From contig NW_026999298.1 of assembly GCF_037126465.1 (NCBI RefSeq), positions 1-64,000 of the forward strand: DNA of 64,000 nt, written 5' to 3'. Source of the stretch: Ornithodoros turicata. Lineage: Eukaryota; Arthropoda; Arachnida; Ixodida; Argasidae. A program made the translations under genes and the position numbers. The notes below the pieces were generated by a model, which was not told the DNA's origin, did not search any database, and worked only from the letters and a program-made list of their open reading frames with translations. Of the stretch, positions 30,251 through 41,420 are shown piece after piece. Numbering within the stretch: the first letter of the stretch is position 1; every line of letters starts with the position of its first letter.

Positions 30251-30474
30251 CCCTAACGACCCTGAAGTGCGGGTCAATACCCACAATTCGTACTCCTTTT
30301 CCCATGGTGCAAGAGTTTTGCTCCTTCCACATTCGAATGTAAAAAATCTGCACCGAAAAATGTACGGATCTGAATTGAGTCTTTGGGTAATCACTGTGAA
30401 AAAAAAGAAAGAAAAAAAAACGGTGTGGAACTGACCCTAACTTTAAACATTGGGCCTTCCCAGATAGCATTCTA

Positions 30475-30640
30475 AGTAATTCCGAAAGTAATTCAAAATG
30501 CGTTACGCCTTACTTGTAAAAGTAATTCAATTACAGTTACAATTACATAAAACCTAATGTAATTGTGTAAGTAATGAATTAGTCAGAAAGTAATTAATTA
30601 CAGTAATTCAATTACTTGTAATTAATTACTTTACAGGTCT
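30475..30640. repeat. Subterminal ATTAC-motif array of a hAT-like relic
   Basis: Dense GTAATTCAATTAC and GTAATTAATTAC motifs, ending with ATTACTTTACAGGTCTGC. The reverse reads GCAGACCTGTAAAGTAAT, which resembles a hAT terminus. The partner terminus on the left (about 29800) lacks the outermost bases, so the element is truncated. Confidence 0.6.
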
Positions 30641-32564
30641 GCTTACAACTCACTACGCATGCATTCCCTGTGGCTGTATAACTGTTGACACGGTCGTTTT
30701 GATATAATAAACTGCCTCTAGCAGCTTTCCATAGCAGACACGAGCATTGGTCCTAATTTCTGTGCTGTGATCCGGTACAATTGTCTATTTTCTGGATGCA
30801 GTGCTTGAGATTGAGACAATTTCGCTAGTGAAGGACTGTGTAATCATGTGTACAGTTATGCTGGCGCGCTCAGATATGGCCGAGTTGCTACCCGTCCCCC
30901 TTTTTACAAGACTATAACCCGTTCTCGCAGCTACAATGATTATGCATACTTCACGGGAATTACTGTGCCGTGATCATAACGTTGTCTGTCACACAACATG
31001 GGATGAATGTGAGAAAGAAGAAGAAGGTAGATATACAGACACAGTGTTAAAATATGTTAATGTGAATGTTTCTTCCTCATGTTCACCCCACAGTGTCAGA
31101 TTCGCTTGCATACACCTACGCATCATCACAGACTGTGTAGAAAAACAGCTACCACAGGCGCCTGTGTACATTCTTTCGTTCAGGACTTCGTTAGTGATAC
31201 GACGATTGTTGACACCCAATGGAAATCATTCACATTTTATTTGTAAGTTATATATGAGCTCGGAAGCACTGCCTACGTTCACTGGATGTTGTGTACCTCC
31301 CTTGGTTTTAATGCACAGTGCTTCACTTGCTAAAAAATATGGTCAGGAAAGATAACCTTGTAAATGGCAACGTACACTTACAACCTTCATGTTTTGCTTT
31401 GATGTTCACTCAATGGCTTCATGTCCTGTAATTCTGACAAACAGAATGTGAACTGCAATTCTGCCGCCCTCAGATGTCAAGCATGCCTGATAATGCATAT
31501 ACAAATGTTCGATAAGCTGAAGGCGTCCACGCAAGCCCACTCTGCCATGTTTTGGGGAAACATTGGCCTTTCTTGCACTGTTCACATTTTGCACACTATT
31601 ATGAATGCTGGGTAGCAGCATTGTCAAATGCTTGTCTTTGCTAAACGCAAAGAGTGGGATGACACGGTTGTAAATTTGTCCTGCCATACAAGGTATGAAA
31701 GTGAGTATACTTCATGGATAGCTAAGACATCACTACATGATCACGTGGTGAGCACAACAGTATTTTCTCGGTGACTGTCAACCACGTGCGTCCAGTGGTG
31801 ACATCCTAGCCCGACGTCTGTTTACCAGCTGAGCTCAATGAATGTAGCCTGATGATGATATTAGCTTACCATTATTCATGATCATAATACAATTCGTCTC
31901 TACTACACACCGCAAACAGCAGTAAGGCACCAGAGGCAGATCTCAATCGGGATGTGCACGATGTACATGGGCAATAATATACACATATACATAATATACA
32001 TAATATACACGCAATAATATTCACGCGATGCACAGCCCACGTATGTCCTTCAACGGAATGCATTTTCACCTTGCAGTACCCCATCAGCGTCCATGGCACG
32101 TCCAAATTTGTTTTTCCCTCACAAATCATACAGTGGCATGTGCTTGAATACATCGTGCCACCATATTTCCATTTGTTCAATGAGGCAGACTGAGTTTGCT
32201 CAAGCAAGTACAGCCATCTATCAGATTGCAAAAATATACAGCAAATGCACACATCTGTGACCACCACAAGTGAAAAATGTTATTCTCCACATTCCTTCCA
32301 AATAATCCCTTTGCCCTTCTGTTATATCGCGACCATGTGACATTCCAACAGCACAAACAATGCCAGCATTATGCTTTGCAAAAGGTGAAAATACTCCGCA
32401 CAGTTTCACAAAAACATTTCTTTCACACTCACTCGCGTAAAACATGACAAACGTTGCAATGGCTGGCAAGCCGCCCTTCACCATCTTGCCTTCTATGCAA
32501 CGTTGTTTCTAGGCGGGCGACGGTGCCCAATTTTCTTACGACCGCCCCGCCCACAGAACACCAT
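30641..32564. other. Spacer of the giant inverted repeat, second part
   Basis: No gene was recognised. Frames at 30936-31355 (plus) and 31872-32484 (minus, two overlapping) have no motif I know and lack a partner copy elsewhere in the window. Alternating TATAC/ACATA sequence lies at 31975-32015. Confidence 0.45.
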
Positions 32565-32699
32565 ACCAGAGTCTTAAATCCGCCCTTGCCCTATACTGAT
32601 TCCGTTAGGTCCAGAAGGCAAATTTCTAGCGCTGCACTGCCACGTGTTAGCGATGGACACTTCTGCAACAACCACACGCTTTGCAATTCGATCACCACA

Positions 32700-32808
32700 T
32701 ACACACATAATCATACAATCCACAGAACAACCACTGTGGCGTCGCTTATGACTGTAGTTGTCTCGTGACGTAAACCCTGAATTATATATGTAAAAAAAGA
32801 TAGGATCA
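32700..32808 (+). mobile_element. SINE 3' fragment in the right arm
   Basis: The sequence AATCCACAG, then CTGTGGCGTCGCT, then GTTGTCTCG and GTAAACCC matches, in order, the tail of the tRNA-derived SINE at 63033-63275. The left arm has no equivalent at its matching position (about 27245), so it inserted, or was retained, in this arm only. Confidence 0.65.
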
Positions 32809-33910
32809 TACACAGAATACGTCCAGCAATCCTCACGTAGCTAAGAGTGTTTCACACTAGACTCTACTTCACACACTTGCGCACAGACATTCCCTGGCTG
32901 CTCGAGCAATACAGTCCAAACATGTATTACGCAGATCCACTTAGCCAACTAGCAAGCTTGTGTTCATCTGTGCTAGAGACGCTCAGCACTTAGAAATGAT
33001 ATATCACACTGCAATTCAGATGCTGCAGCTTCCTTGAAATAAAAAGTAGTCAGAAAAGTAGATATGCAGTTTTTCATCACGATCACCTGTTCTATTCTAT
33101 TCTCGCATTATTCTAGTGATGTCTTCATGGTGTCACAAACACACACACACACGCAAGATCTTTCTTGCAGTGCTTAGATCAGAATGGGCCTTTTGCTAGT
33201 GCAGCGTTGAGACCCAGAACTGTTTTTTTATTTGGGGTACAGGTAGACGTCGGGCCAATTAATTTATCAGAAATGCATGCAGATTCATGTGGAAAAATTA
33301 ACATATTACGTAAAGAACGACAAAAGAAAAGGAGGCCGTCAGCTGGCGTACGCCAACTTCAGTATCAGGACGGGCTGTGTCACATGTAATACACGTTGTG
33401 ATTTTCCAACAGAACGGTGATCATCTGTTGAAGTGCACGTATCTCATGCACGTGATCTAATGTTCAAGTCTGTTGCCTTCCATTTCTCTGGCTAAGGAAG
33501 AGATTCGATTACTTCATGTCATCCATGAGCCGGTAAAAAGTATACCTCAGATGCACACATTTATGGCCAGGCTCACAACAGAAAGCTGACGTTGTTCACA
33601 TCAAACGCTGAGCACCCCGGCACTGAATGAAACCACCGAAGTGGCCTCTTCGGCTGTCCGTTCAACTAGCTCAACCACCACGGCGAGTGCAACCCATCAG
33701 GCTGTTATTCTTCGCGCAATTGACGCGTTTCTCTTCGACATTCCATAGAGCACCAACAATGTCAGCATTATGCACCTGAACGTGCGAAAACGCTCCCCAC
33801 CGCAGCACAAAATCATCTCTCCCGCGATCGCTCAAATTTTTCAACAGTGCGCTTGGTTAGCGAGCCGCCATCTTTCCTCCGTATTTTCAAGACTGGCGGA
33901 GGTGCCCGTC
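32809..33910. other. Inner part of the right arm, no gene recognised
   Basis: Counterpart of 26100-27230 in the left arm, with an (AC)n tract at 33137-33152. Near 33870 the sequence reads GCCGCCATCTTTCCTCC, the complement of an ATGGCGGC-type start context; nothing open and long follows it in either orientation. Confidence 0.5.
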
Positions 33911-34903
33911 TCAGGTTTTGGGTACTCCAAGCTGGCGCCGCCGCCGGGCTTCGAGGCGGTCAGGAGCTTGACCAGTGCGTCGGGCACGGCGTTCCGCGCG
34001 ACGACGAAGAGCACGAAGCCGCTCGTACTTAGCATCGACGGCAGAGAAGCACACCGGGACACGGGAGCAGTTAGTAGCAGCCTGCGCAGCACCTGCTACA
34101 GTACGAGCAAAATCCTGCTGGTTTCCCAGTGCATCGTTTGACGAAGCTGACTCCAGTGTGGCCTGATAGAGGTGCCAGTTGGTTCGCTTGACGGAACGTG
34201 ATGTAGCCGGCTGACGCGATCGTCGGATGCCGATAAGAACGGGCAAATGATCGCTTCCAAAGGTGTCGGCATCTACTCTCCATGTGAAAAGACGAGCCAC
34301 TGATGTGGACACAGCGGTAAGATCAGGACACGAGGAGAGGTATGTGGCTTGAAGAAATGTTGGGGAACCGTCGTTTAATACACTTAGAGCTCTGTCGGCG
34401 AAGAGGTCCGCAAGGCGCTGTCCTCTTGCGTCGGTGCGTGGGCTACCCCAGACGGCATTATGCGCGTTGAAATCGCCACAAAGCACAAGCGGCGACGGGA
34501 GGCCGGCAGTAAGTGTGTCCAATTCATCAATGCCGTAGGGAACACCAGGGGGCAAGTAAAGAGAGGCAACCGTGAGGTCAAGGGAGCCTAGACGAACGGA
34601 GCAGGCCACGTAGTCACCAGTCCCCAACGTGCGCACTGTCCGGCGGACTACGGGGATGTCAGACCGGACGAAAAGCGCGACACGACATGTTCGTCCTCGG
34701 GGTTCAGAAAGGAAGGTAAGGAAATTCGAGAGCCGAAAATCTTCTGTGATACCGCATTCGGAGACGCAGAGCAAGGGGAATTTGTGCCGCCATGCGAACT
34801 GGCGAAAATCAGGCGTCATCAACTGGAGACTTCGAGCATTCCATTGAAAAATAGTCGTGTGGCGATAAGGGGCTGTTGGAGGAAGTGGCGTGTGGTTAGC
34901 CAT
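33911..34903 (-). CDS. AP-endonuclease domain of second LINE ORF2, right-arm copy
   Basis: 330-codon frame nearly identical to the left-arm copy, with the same motifs IFQWNARSL, SECGI, GDFNAHNAVWGS and FGSDHLPVL. Differences are scattered single residues (for example YFRFSNYL versus DFRLSNFL, PYDIAEL versus PYGIDEL). It ends in an Arg-rich segment where RT should start, so it shares the pre-duplication truncation. Confidence 0.82.
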   Translation of the reverse strand: MANHTPLPPTAPYRHTTIFQWNARSLQLMTPDFRQFAWRHKFPLLCVSECGITEDFRLSNFLTFLSEPRGRTCRVALFVRSDIPVVRRTVRTLGTGDYVACSVRLGSLDLTVASLYLPPGVPYGIDELDTLTAGLPSPLVLCGDFNAHNAVWGSPRTDARGQRLADLFADRALSVLNDGSPTFLQATYLSSCPDLTAVSTSVARLFTWRVDADTFGSDHLPVLIGIRRSRQPATSRSVKRTNWHLYQATLESASSNDALGNQQDFARTVAGAAQAATNCSRVPVCFSAVDAKYERLRALRRRAERRARRTGQAPDRLEARRRRQLGVPKT

Positions 34904-35832
34904 TCACAGGTGGACAGGGAAGATGACGCTGACGCAGAAGAGGCTCAAGTGCTAGTACTGCTTGAACAGCCGGTAGATCTCCCGAAGCAGGAATTTATTG
35001 GACAATGGCACGCAGTGCAGTGAACATCATAGCGATTATTGCGCCAAAGGCGTGATCCTCTTTCTCCGGTCGAGCTTGGGACGCCTTAGGTGATCGCGGG
35101 AGGCTGTCTTGAGGCGCCGGTTTTCCAGCTGGCTCTTGAGTCTTGACAGCAGATGCAAAGGTCTTTAACGGTCTCAGGGGACGGTGCGTCGGCTGCTCGG
35201 CGCTACACGGAAGCCGTGGGAAGTGGGCTTCTCCAGGGGGAGGACGCCGCGAAGGTAAGGTTGCTGACTCAGGACACGTCGTCGGTTCGCAGCGACTGCG
35301 GCCTTGGCAACTCTACAAGCACGGTAAGTCGCAGTATGCTGTCCACCACAGTTGGCGCACTTCGGCTCTCGTCAGGCCAGACATTGTTTGAAATCATGCG
35401 GTCCCGAACACACTTTACATCGCTGGGAGCCTCGGTAATTCCTGGCATAATGACCGTATTTCTGGCAGTTAAAGCACTGAACCGGAGGGTCAATATACTC
35501 GGAGACTGGAGAGTAAGCGAAGCCAAGTTGTAGCTTGGCAGGGAGCACGCGGCCAGGCTCAAAAGTGAGAAGGACACTTGACTTAACGATAACGTTGGCC
35601 GAGCCGTCGCTCTCGCGGGAATAGGTCACCTCTCTCTTCACCTCAATAACGCCGCTGGCGCGGAAGAAACCGAGGAGCTGTGCATCGCTGTACTGGCGTG
35701 GACCACCAACTATTCTACCCGTGGTGCGAAGGTATGATTGGGAAATGTATGGGAGAACGTCGACTCCAGCAAGTGACCGGAGGGCCACGAGACGGCGCGC
35801 AGATTCTTCAGATGACACATGAGGGTACCCTG

Positions 35833-36669
35833 CATAGGCGCCGACTGCGGGGGGGGGGGGGGGCGCGGGGGCCCTTGCCCCCCCAGAACAAGAACTAGGG
35901 GGGGGGCCGCCTCCCCCGGGAAGTCAGAGACTGACACCAACCTTTGGGGCTCGGAGCGCCCGGGTCAAAAGAGCGAAGAGGCACCAACCCCAAAAATGCA
36001 TCTTGCAATTTGTAAAATATGTATCCGCCCACCATGCTCATTATCACAGTAGAAGGTGAGGCGAAGAACAGAGAGGATGACACAACGCATTGCCTGAATT
36101 TCGCCCAAAGCAATCAGATCAATGAAACGAAAGCAGTCGAAAAGGTACCTGCCAGTGAGGTGCAACGGTAGAATCTTCGGAACGCATATCCGTTGGGAGT
36201 TGGTTCAACTCCCGCTGGTCCATTTCATTGACCATATTCATAATATTGCGCGCATTTCGGGTCAAACACCGAGGATTCAATGCATTTTGTTCCTTTTGCA
36301 CTCGGTTTTCAAAGGCGTAATGCCTTCAGTTGTGCACATGTTCACTGTTTACGTTCTCTCTGTTTTTCTTTTTTTCTGTTCTTCCTTCCTCTTATTTCTA
36401 TACCAGTTCTGCATACATCATAAGATCCCGCCAGAGTGTGTGATTAGTTTTGTGTTCTTCATTTTTCTTTTCTTTTTTTCTTTCTTGTTTTCTTTTCCTT
36501 TTTGTCTTCCCCCTTTCACTTTTTTTAATAACACGCCGACATCCATCTGGCTTACCTTTCTTTTACCTTTTTCTTAATAAACATATCCCCCACCCCCGCC
36601 AGAGTACTTATTTCGCGGTGCGCCCTTGCCCCCCCCCCCCCCCTGGGAAAATGAAAACTCTCCGCCTCT
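35833..36669. mobile_element. 837-bp insertion with G/C-run ends and a tRNA-like core
   Basis: Flanked by the 9-bp duplication GGTACCCTG (35824-35832 and 36670-36678), which is single in the left arm at about 24164. Near each end there is a homopolymer run: G at about 35850-35863 with a CCCTTGCCCCCCC block, and C at about 36630-36644 with a similar CCCTTGCCCC block. A tRNA-like A-box/B-box pair (GTGCAACGGTAG and GGTTCAACTCC) lies at 36160-36222, followed by a T-rich stretch. Probably a short retroposon or the 3' part of an RTE-like LINE on the minus strand; no protein domain was seen. Confidence 0.75.
36155..36225 (+). other. tRNA-like sequence inside the 837-bp insertion
   Basis: GTGCAACGGTAG resembles box A, and GGTTCAACTCC is a good box B in a T-arm-like stem (GGGAGTTGGTTCAACTCCC). 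The acceptor stem pairs poorly (5' GCCAGT versus 3' GCTGGTC), so this is more likely a tRNA-derived retroposon head than a functional tRNA gene. Confidence 0.45.
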
Positions 36670-37135
36670 GGTACCCTGTTTATTGATGCGGTGACGGAGC
36701 CCCGTCTCTTGTGTTGCCGACAGGATGTTGCGCGCGACGAAGTTAGGGTCCACATCCCAGAAAGAGGCCAGAGGGTTCTCACAGCGAAAAACAACCGCGA
36801 TGCCGTCGGCACGGCTCTTCTTATACCGTACTATTTGAAACCCATCCTGAGGCACTTTGCAGTCATCCACTGGACTTAGGTCAGAAGACTGAACCTCCAT
36901 ACGCTGGTGAATGTCGTCCTGCTCGTGATATGCCGCGCTCATGGAGCCGAGGTCAGTAAGAAGCTCGGTTCGTGAAGTACTCGGTGAGACAGATACAGCA
37001 TCTTCGCTTGTTTTCCTTCCCACTGGCAACCGACTTCTCGCCGGCCTGGGTCGTTGCCGTTGTCGTCTCCGGCAGAATGACATGTCGGCACAAGAGTTGC
37101 AGTAACCGGTACTGAAAGTGACGCTGCACCTGCAG

Positions 37136-37302
37136 AAAGCACCCAGAAATTTTGCCACTGTGGTGGTGACGAATATGGTAAAATGATAGAGTGCGATAAC
37201 AAATTGTGTAAGAAAAAATGGTTCCACTTCGCATGCGAAAATCTGAAGAGAGTACTTTGTGCAAAAGTTTGGTTTTGTAGAGACTGCAAAAGCTTGAGCT
37301 GA
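37136..37302 (+). CDS. PHD-finger terminal exon of the convergent ISL2EU-like gene, right-arm copy
   Basis: After a CTGCAG acceptor at 37130-37135 the frame reads STQKF, then a PHD finger: CHC, KMIEC, NKLC, KKKWFH, FAC, KVWFC, RDC, ending SLS and TGA at 37300-37302. The spacing C-x1-C-x10-C-x4-C-x5-H-x2-C-x13-C-x2-C is a complete C4HC3 set. ISL2EU-type elements carry a second gene, often with a YqaJ nuclease, and similar proteins can end in a PHD finger (recalled, not checked). It is convergent with the transposase at 37573-38514. Upstream exons are not visible because the LINE was inserted there. Confidence 0.72.
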
Positions 37303-37572
37303 CGAGCTTGTTTTTCATATTTGTTCCCTAGTGTGCATGACTTTTCCGTACAAGTGTTGTTTACTATTTTTGTAGTGGTTGAATGTGTCGTATCTGCGAA
37401 TGAAACGTTACATCTGGTTAAAGTTGTAGAGTGCTTTATTGACCCAGGACACATGCAAAAAATGACAGCATATATACATAGATACAACATATGAGTGTAA
37501 ACTGTACAAAACGACTATCCTGAGTTACTTACGGTATCAGTTTAGTGGCACAACAGAATTTCAAAGGTTTGA
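37303..37572. promoter_or_regulatory. Intergenic 3' region of the right-arm transposon, including the PLE empty site
   Basis: Contains the uninterrupted 14-bp PLE target (37341-37354) and, on the minus strand, the transposase polyadenylation signal (TTTATT at about 37436). No frame of note. Confidence 0.6.
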
Positions 37573-38530
37573 TCAAGCACAACTGATGTACACAATTTTG
37601 TCTAGCACGGGGACATCATCTCCATTTTTCTTTGTGAACATTTCAACGGGTACCGTGCTTTTAAGAATAGAATACTTGGAACGCACAAGCCCAATAACTC
37701 GTTCTATCCTAACATTAGCCAATTTCCTCGTTGACTCCACTTCCCAGGGTGACAGCTGTGCCTTCCCTCCCTCGTGTAAACGCAGGAATTTCCAACCTTG
37801 CACGGTGAAGGCCAACAATGTCCGCAATTGTGAAACCACGATATGCCAGAACAGAATCTCCTAGCAACACATTGTCCAATATACCACATGACTCTGTGAT
37901 TGTTTTATCGCTTCTCCTTCCGCCCCACCCTTCAGAAATGAAGGTAACTACACCTTGCGGCGCAATGCCTATGAGGCACTTGACAGTATTGTGATGCTTA
38001 TAATGAGACCATATTAGCGCTCTTGCCAGATATGACGATTGTCTATCGATAAACATCTCGAAGCAGTCTAATATTACAGCAACTTGCACGCCAAACGTGC
38101 TTCGGAAAGTCATGGGCATGGACTTTCTCAAACGTTCTCGTGACGGCCTAATTATCAGACATACATCGCATTTATCCACTTCTCAACTATTCGAGATGTT
38201 GTTGATAATGACACCGAAAACCTGTAAGCGAGATCTTGAAGAGGCAACGTTAAACGAAGCCGAACCAAAGTTAACATCATCTCCTGAAATGTCGTCAAAG
38301 AATTGCAAGATGTATGGTGGACATGGTTCTCAACCAAATCGAAAACTGCAAGCAACATTGCATAGTTGGGAAGTCCAGCGCAAAACCTCACTGCAGCAGA
38401 GTCATTCTGAAAATACGCTTGTGTCATTTCACGTGCGCCCATATGTGCCTTCAGCTTGTAGGCCTCGTGGCTTAACCTTCGCTTTTCTTCTTCAAGTCGG
38501 AGAATATCAGCCATGGAGATATCTGCAGAA
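37573..38530 (-). pseudogene. DDE transposase exon of the ISL2EU-like transposon, right-arm copy
   Basis: Reading the minus strand from about 38516: MADILRLEEEKRRLSHEAYK (a coiled-coil-like start), [37 protein letters not shown] (first catalytic Asp present), [24 protein letters not shown], then LAYRGF, where the second Asp is Tyr, and [11 protein letters not shown] at the end. Two frameshifts break it (near 38165 and 37715). Its lesions are not the same as in the left arm, which keeps LADRGF but has lost the first Asp. Confidence 0.83.
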
Positions 38531-38775
38531 ATGTGAACAGGTCCTGACAGTTATCTAGCAATGAATTGGCACGCACAACTTGAAACTTACCCGATGCAAT
38601 TGCCTTGTCATGTGAAAGCGCATCCTGTAGTTGGCCCGCTTCATCATCATCTGCAGATGAGTGATCCACCGAAATGCCTAAATCGAATTTTCACATCATT
38701 TAAGTCACAAAAAACATATCATTTTGCAAATTATCCGGATTAAAGCACTTAATATGTTAGTAAGTTTAACTGTAA
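38531..38775. other. Transposase upstream exon and intron, right arm
   Basis: Counterpart of left-arm 12615-12860. It retains the small exon between ATTTCGGTGGATCAC (complement at about 38670) and GCATCGGGTAAG (complement at about 38592) without the stop codon present in the left arm. The insertion of the Polinton-like element follows at 38782. Confidence 0.6.
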
Positions 38776-38781
38776 GATGAC
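38776..38781 (+). repeat. 6-bp target duplication GATGAC, left copy
   Basis: Identical to 44898-44903. The left arm of the giant repeat has a single, slightly diverged version of this site at about 12602-12608. Confidence 0.88.
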
Positions 38782-39418
38782 AGTAGTAAGTAGGGGTTGG
38801 GAGGGAGACCGGTGTCCAGTTAGAAACATGGACCCCCTGAGCCCTGCGCGTATTTTTCCCTGCGCGGCATGTGTGCGGAGGGTTTTCAGCGCGCTTATCG
38901 GCGGGGGGAGGGCTGCGTGCGCGCTTACTAGCTCACATTTTTCAGCCGGGGCCAACTTCTTTCGTCACTTTTCAATCTGCGCCGAATTTTTTCGCGACTT
39001 TTTCCCGTGCGCGACAGGTGGCGCTCGGGTGGAGGGCTGCTGCGGTGGGCGGAGCGCGGCCGGAGGGTTGCTTGAGGGCTTACTTGCTCACATTTTTCAG
39101 CCTGGGCCGACTTTCAGCCGACTCAGCCAAAAATCTGATGCAATAGTATTGATGTGGTATTTTATTAGTGATAATCACGCAAGTTTTCAATTAAGCAGAA
39201 GGAGTAGCACATTTTTAATAAAAGAAGATATTTTTAATCAATACGATTACAATCAAAATTTAAAGTTTTATTATAAAAAGTCTAACATGACCACCATATC
39301 GGAGTTTTAATTACATTGTTCTAATATGTAACTTCATGCGCAGCTTGCCGCACCGCAGCTACGATCCCCCATATCATCGAGGACTGTGAGTGGTACACGT
39401 GTGAGCGCCGGGTACTTA
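38782..39418 (+). repeat. Left terminal inverted repeat of the Polinton-like element
   Basis: Matches 44178-44897 reversed. It has a GC-rich outer third with repeated GCTCACATTTTTCAGC blocks (38930 and 39088) and an AT-rich inner part. Its inner edge (39345-39418) encodes on the plus strand a LINE C-terminus-like CERY-type motif, showing that a retroelement fragment was part of the TIR before it was copied to both ends. Confidence 0.88.
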
Positions 39419-39834
39419 TGCACTATAAACATTACCTTGACAGAGCTATCCAAACACGCACCACAGCTATGCTTTACACAGTACAACAAAACTCGAGACC
39501 CGGCGGGGTCACTCTCTCCCTCTATGCAGCCCTGTGGGGTCACTCTCTCCATCTATACAGCCCAAAGTATGGAACCTGTTGTCAATCTGTGGGTGGGGAA
39601 ATCCTCTCTCTTTTTCGCATTCTTTTCTCCAAAAGGAAATATTCTTAGGTTCAGTGTACAGAGGCGAAATTTTTTATTGATTGCAAATAGACATTGGAAT
39701 TATTCGATTCTCAAGAACACAATAAGAATTCTATCAAAAAACAATAGCACACAAAAAAATCTAGGAATACACTTTCTAAGCAAACGAGAAAGATTATCGG
39801 CGCAAACAATACCAAACGAGAAACGATGCATTTT
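39419..39834. repeat. Internal direct repeat A (5' part) of the Polinton-like element
   Basis: From 39541 this matches 40671-40985 closely (CTCTCCATCTATACAGCCC, then CAATCTGTGGG, then GAGGCGAAATTTTTTATT). It continues at 40248 after a later insertion. No gene. Confidence 0.75.
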
Positions 39835-40237
39835 AGCATGAAAGGTCTTTGTCTAGTGCGGACACGCGTCATTTGCCTATGCATGTTACCAAATGTAAGT
39901 GTACTCGGCTATTCAGTCAGATAGTCGTGCTATCTAGGAGCAGAGATAAGGGTGCGCAGGAGTTATCTGAAGCGTTTTTTATCGGGGATAGAGGCGGTAG
40001 GTGTGTGAGCCAAACTTCTGTGTCTTTGTTATCGGGGGAGAGGAGGATGTTGTCGAGGCGGTAGTGATTGTGTCTGTCTGAGCGTCTGCGCTTTTGGACC
40101 AAGGTGGGGTGACTGGGTTGGCGGCTGTGCGCCTGCGTACTGGTTTTTGTGTTATTAAACTGTTCGTTGGAGTCAGCGCCTGTCCTGTCCTCTCTTCTTC
40201 CGTCGTGTCTTCTCGCGCTGTGTTTTGGATCTTCATG
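39835..40237 (-). mobile_element. 403-bp retroposed fragment inside the Polinton-like element
   Basis: Flanked by the 10-bp duplication GATGCATTTT (39825-39834 and 40238-40247) and absent from the second internal repeat. On the minus strand it holds an 85-codon Thr/Ser/Pro-rich frame from 40236 (MKIQNTAREDTTEEERTGQ), which resembles the 5' end of a retrotransposon gag region. I cannot name the family. Confidence 0.72.
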
Positions 40238-41420
40238 GATGCATTTTAATGTATTTCAAATCTGACACGACTATTATATGGATACATTATTCTCAACTCA
40301 CAAAATATCAATCGAGTGAAAGTCAAATTTATTCAATGACAGAAACAATACTGAATACTCACTCGAAAACGAAAATCAAATTTAATTACGTCGTTTTATG
40401 TTAACTTTGCAATACATGCAGAAGCCACAAACAACTCATCTGAAGTGCAAATTATGGTGTTTGCTATAGCGGAAATCAACGCACACAACATTCCCAAATA
40501 GTAGAATATTTTTTATTAATATCAATCGGGTGATCACCTGAAACAAAGTCAAAGCAGTAATTAATTAGGCAAACATTTTCCTAGCCACGCGCCCAAATAC
40601 AACACAGAAACACGTATTTTTCATTCAGGACCCACTGGTGGATTCGAAGTGGTAGGGGGAAACGGCGGGGTTACTCTCTCCATCTATACAGCCCAAACTG
40701 AACGTCCTTTGTCAATCTGTGGGGTGGGGAAACCCTCTCTCTTTTTCAAATTCTTTCCTTCAAAAGGAAATATTCTTAGGACCGGTGTACAGAGGCGAAA
40801 TTTTTTATTGATTGCAAATAGACATTGGAATTATTCGATTCTCAAGAACACAATAAGAATTCTATCAAAAAAACAATAGCACGCAAAAAAAAATCTAAGA
40901 ATAGACTTTTATGTCAGTGCAAACTGGTTTTAGAGATGCATTATCTAAGCAAACGAGAAATATTATCGGCGCAAACAATACCAAAGCGAGAAACGTTGCA
41001 TTTAATGTATTTCAGATCAGACACAACTATTATGCATTCATTATTCTCAACTCACAAAATATCAATCGAGTGAAAGTCAAGTTTATTCAGTGATAGAAAC
41101 AATACTAATTCGAAAACGAGAAACAAATTTAATTACGTCATTTTATGTTAACTTTGCAATACAAACAGAAGCCACAAACAACTCATCTGAAATGTAAATT
41201 ATTGTGTTTGCTACAGCGAAAATCAACGCACACAGCTGAAAAATACATTCCCAACTAGTAGAATATTTTTTATTAATATCAATCGAGTGATCATCTGAAA
41301 CAAAGTCAAAAGCAGTAATTAATTTAGGCAAACATTTTTTCGTAATCACGCAGCGCAAATATACATCACAGAAACACATCTTTTTCATTCAGGGCCCACC
41401 AGTGGAAACGAGGTGAGAGA
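40238..41420. repeat. Internal direct repeats A (3' part) and B of the Polinton-like element
   Basis: 40248-40650 matches 41003-41410, and 40671 onward repeats 39541 onward, so a unit of roughly 0.7 kb is duplicated in tandem. AT-rich with TTTTTTATTAATATCAATC-type stretches. Short frames only. Confidence 0.75.

Larger units (their letters stand above)
35390..37000 (-). pseudogene. Gag-like ORF1 of the second LINE, right-arm copy, split by insertion
   Basis: The N-terminal part (MSAAYHEQDD onward) lies at about 36940-36680, and the C-terminal part (SSEESARRLVAL onward) at 35818-35372. It includes a zinc-knuckle region better preserved than in the left arm: CFNCQKYGHYARNY, where the last Cys of the first C-x2-C-x4-H-x4-C is Tyr, and a second knuckle CKVCSGPHDFKQC. 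The two parts are separated by the 837-bp insertion, which destroys the frame. Confidence 0.78.
33950..37090 (-). mobile_element. Second LINE, right-arm copy, interrupted by an 837-bp insertion
   Basis: Minus-strand counterpart of 23745-26100. The gag-like ORF1 is split at 35833-36669 by another element with a 9-bp target duplication. The endonuclease is intact and the RT is absent. Confidence 0.82.

Noticed and set aside
31872..32484. Minus-strand frames in the spacer as a transposase
   Set aside because: No catalytic or zinc-finger pattern was found and the two frames overlap without a shared motif.
36155..36225. Functional tRNA gene
   Set aside because: Good box B but weak acceptor pairing and location inside a mobile element; more likely a tRNA-derived head.
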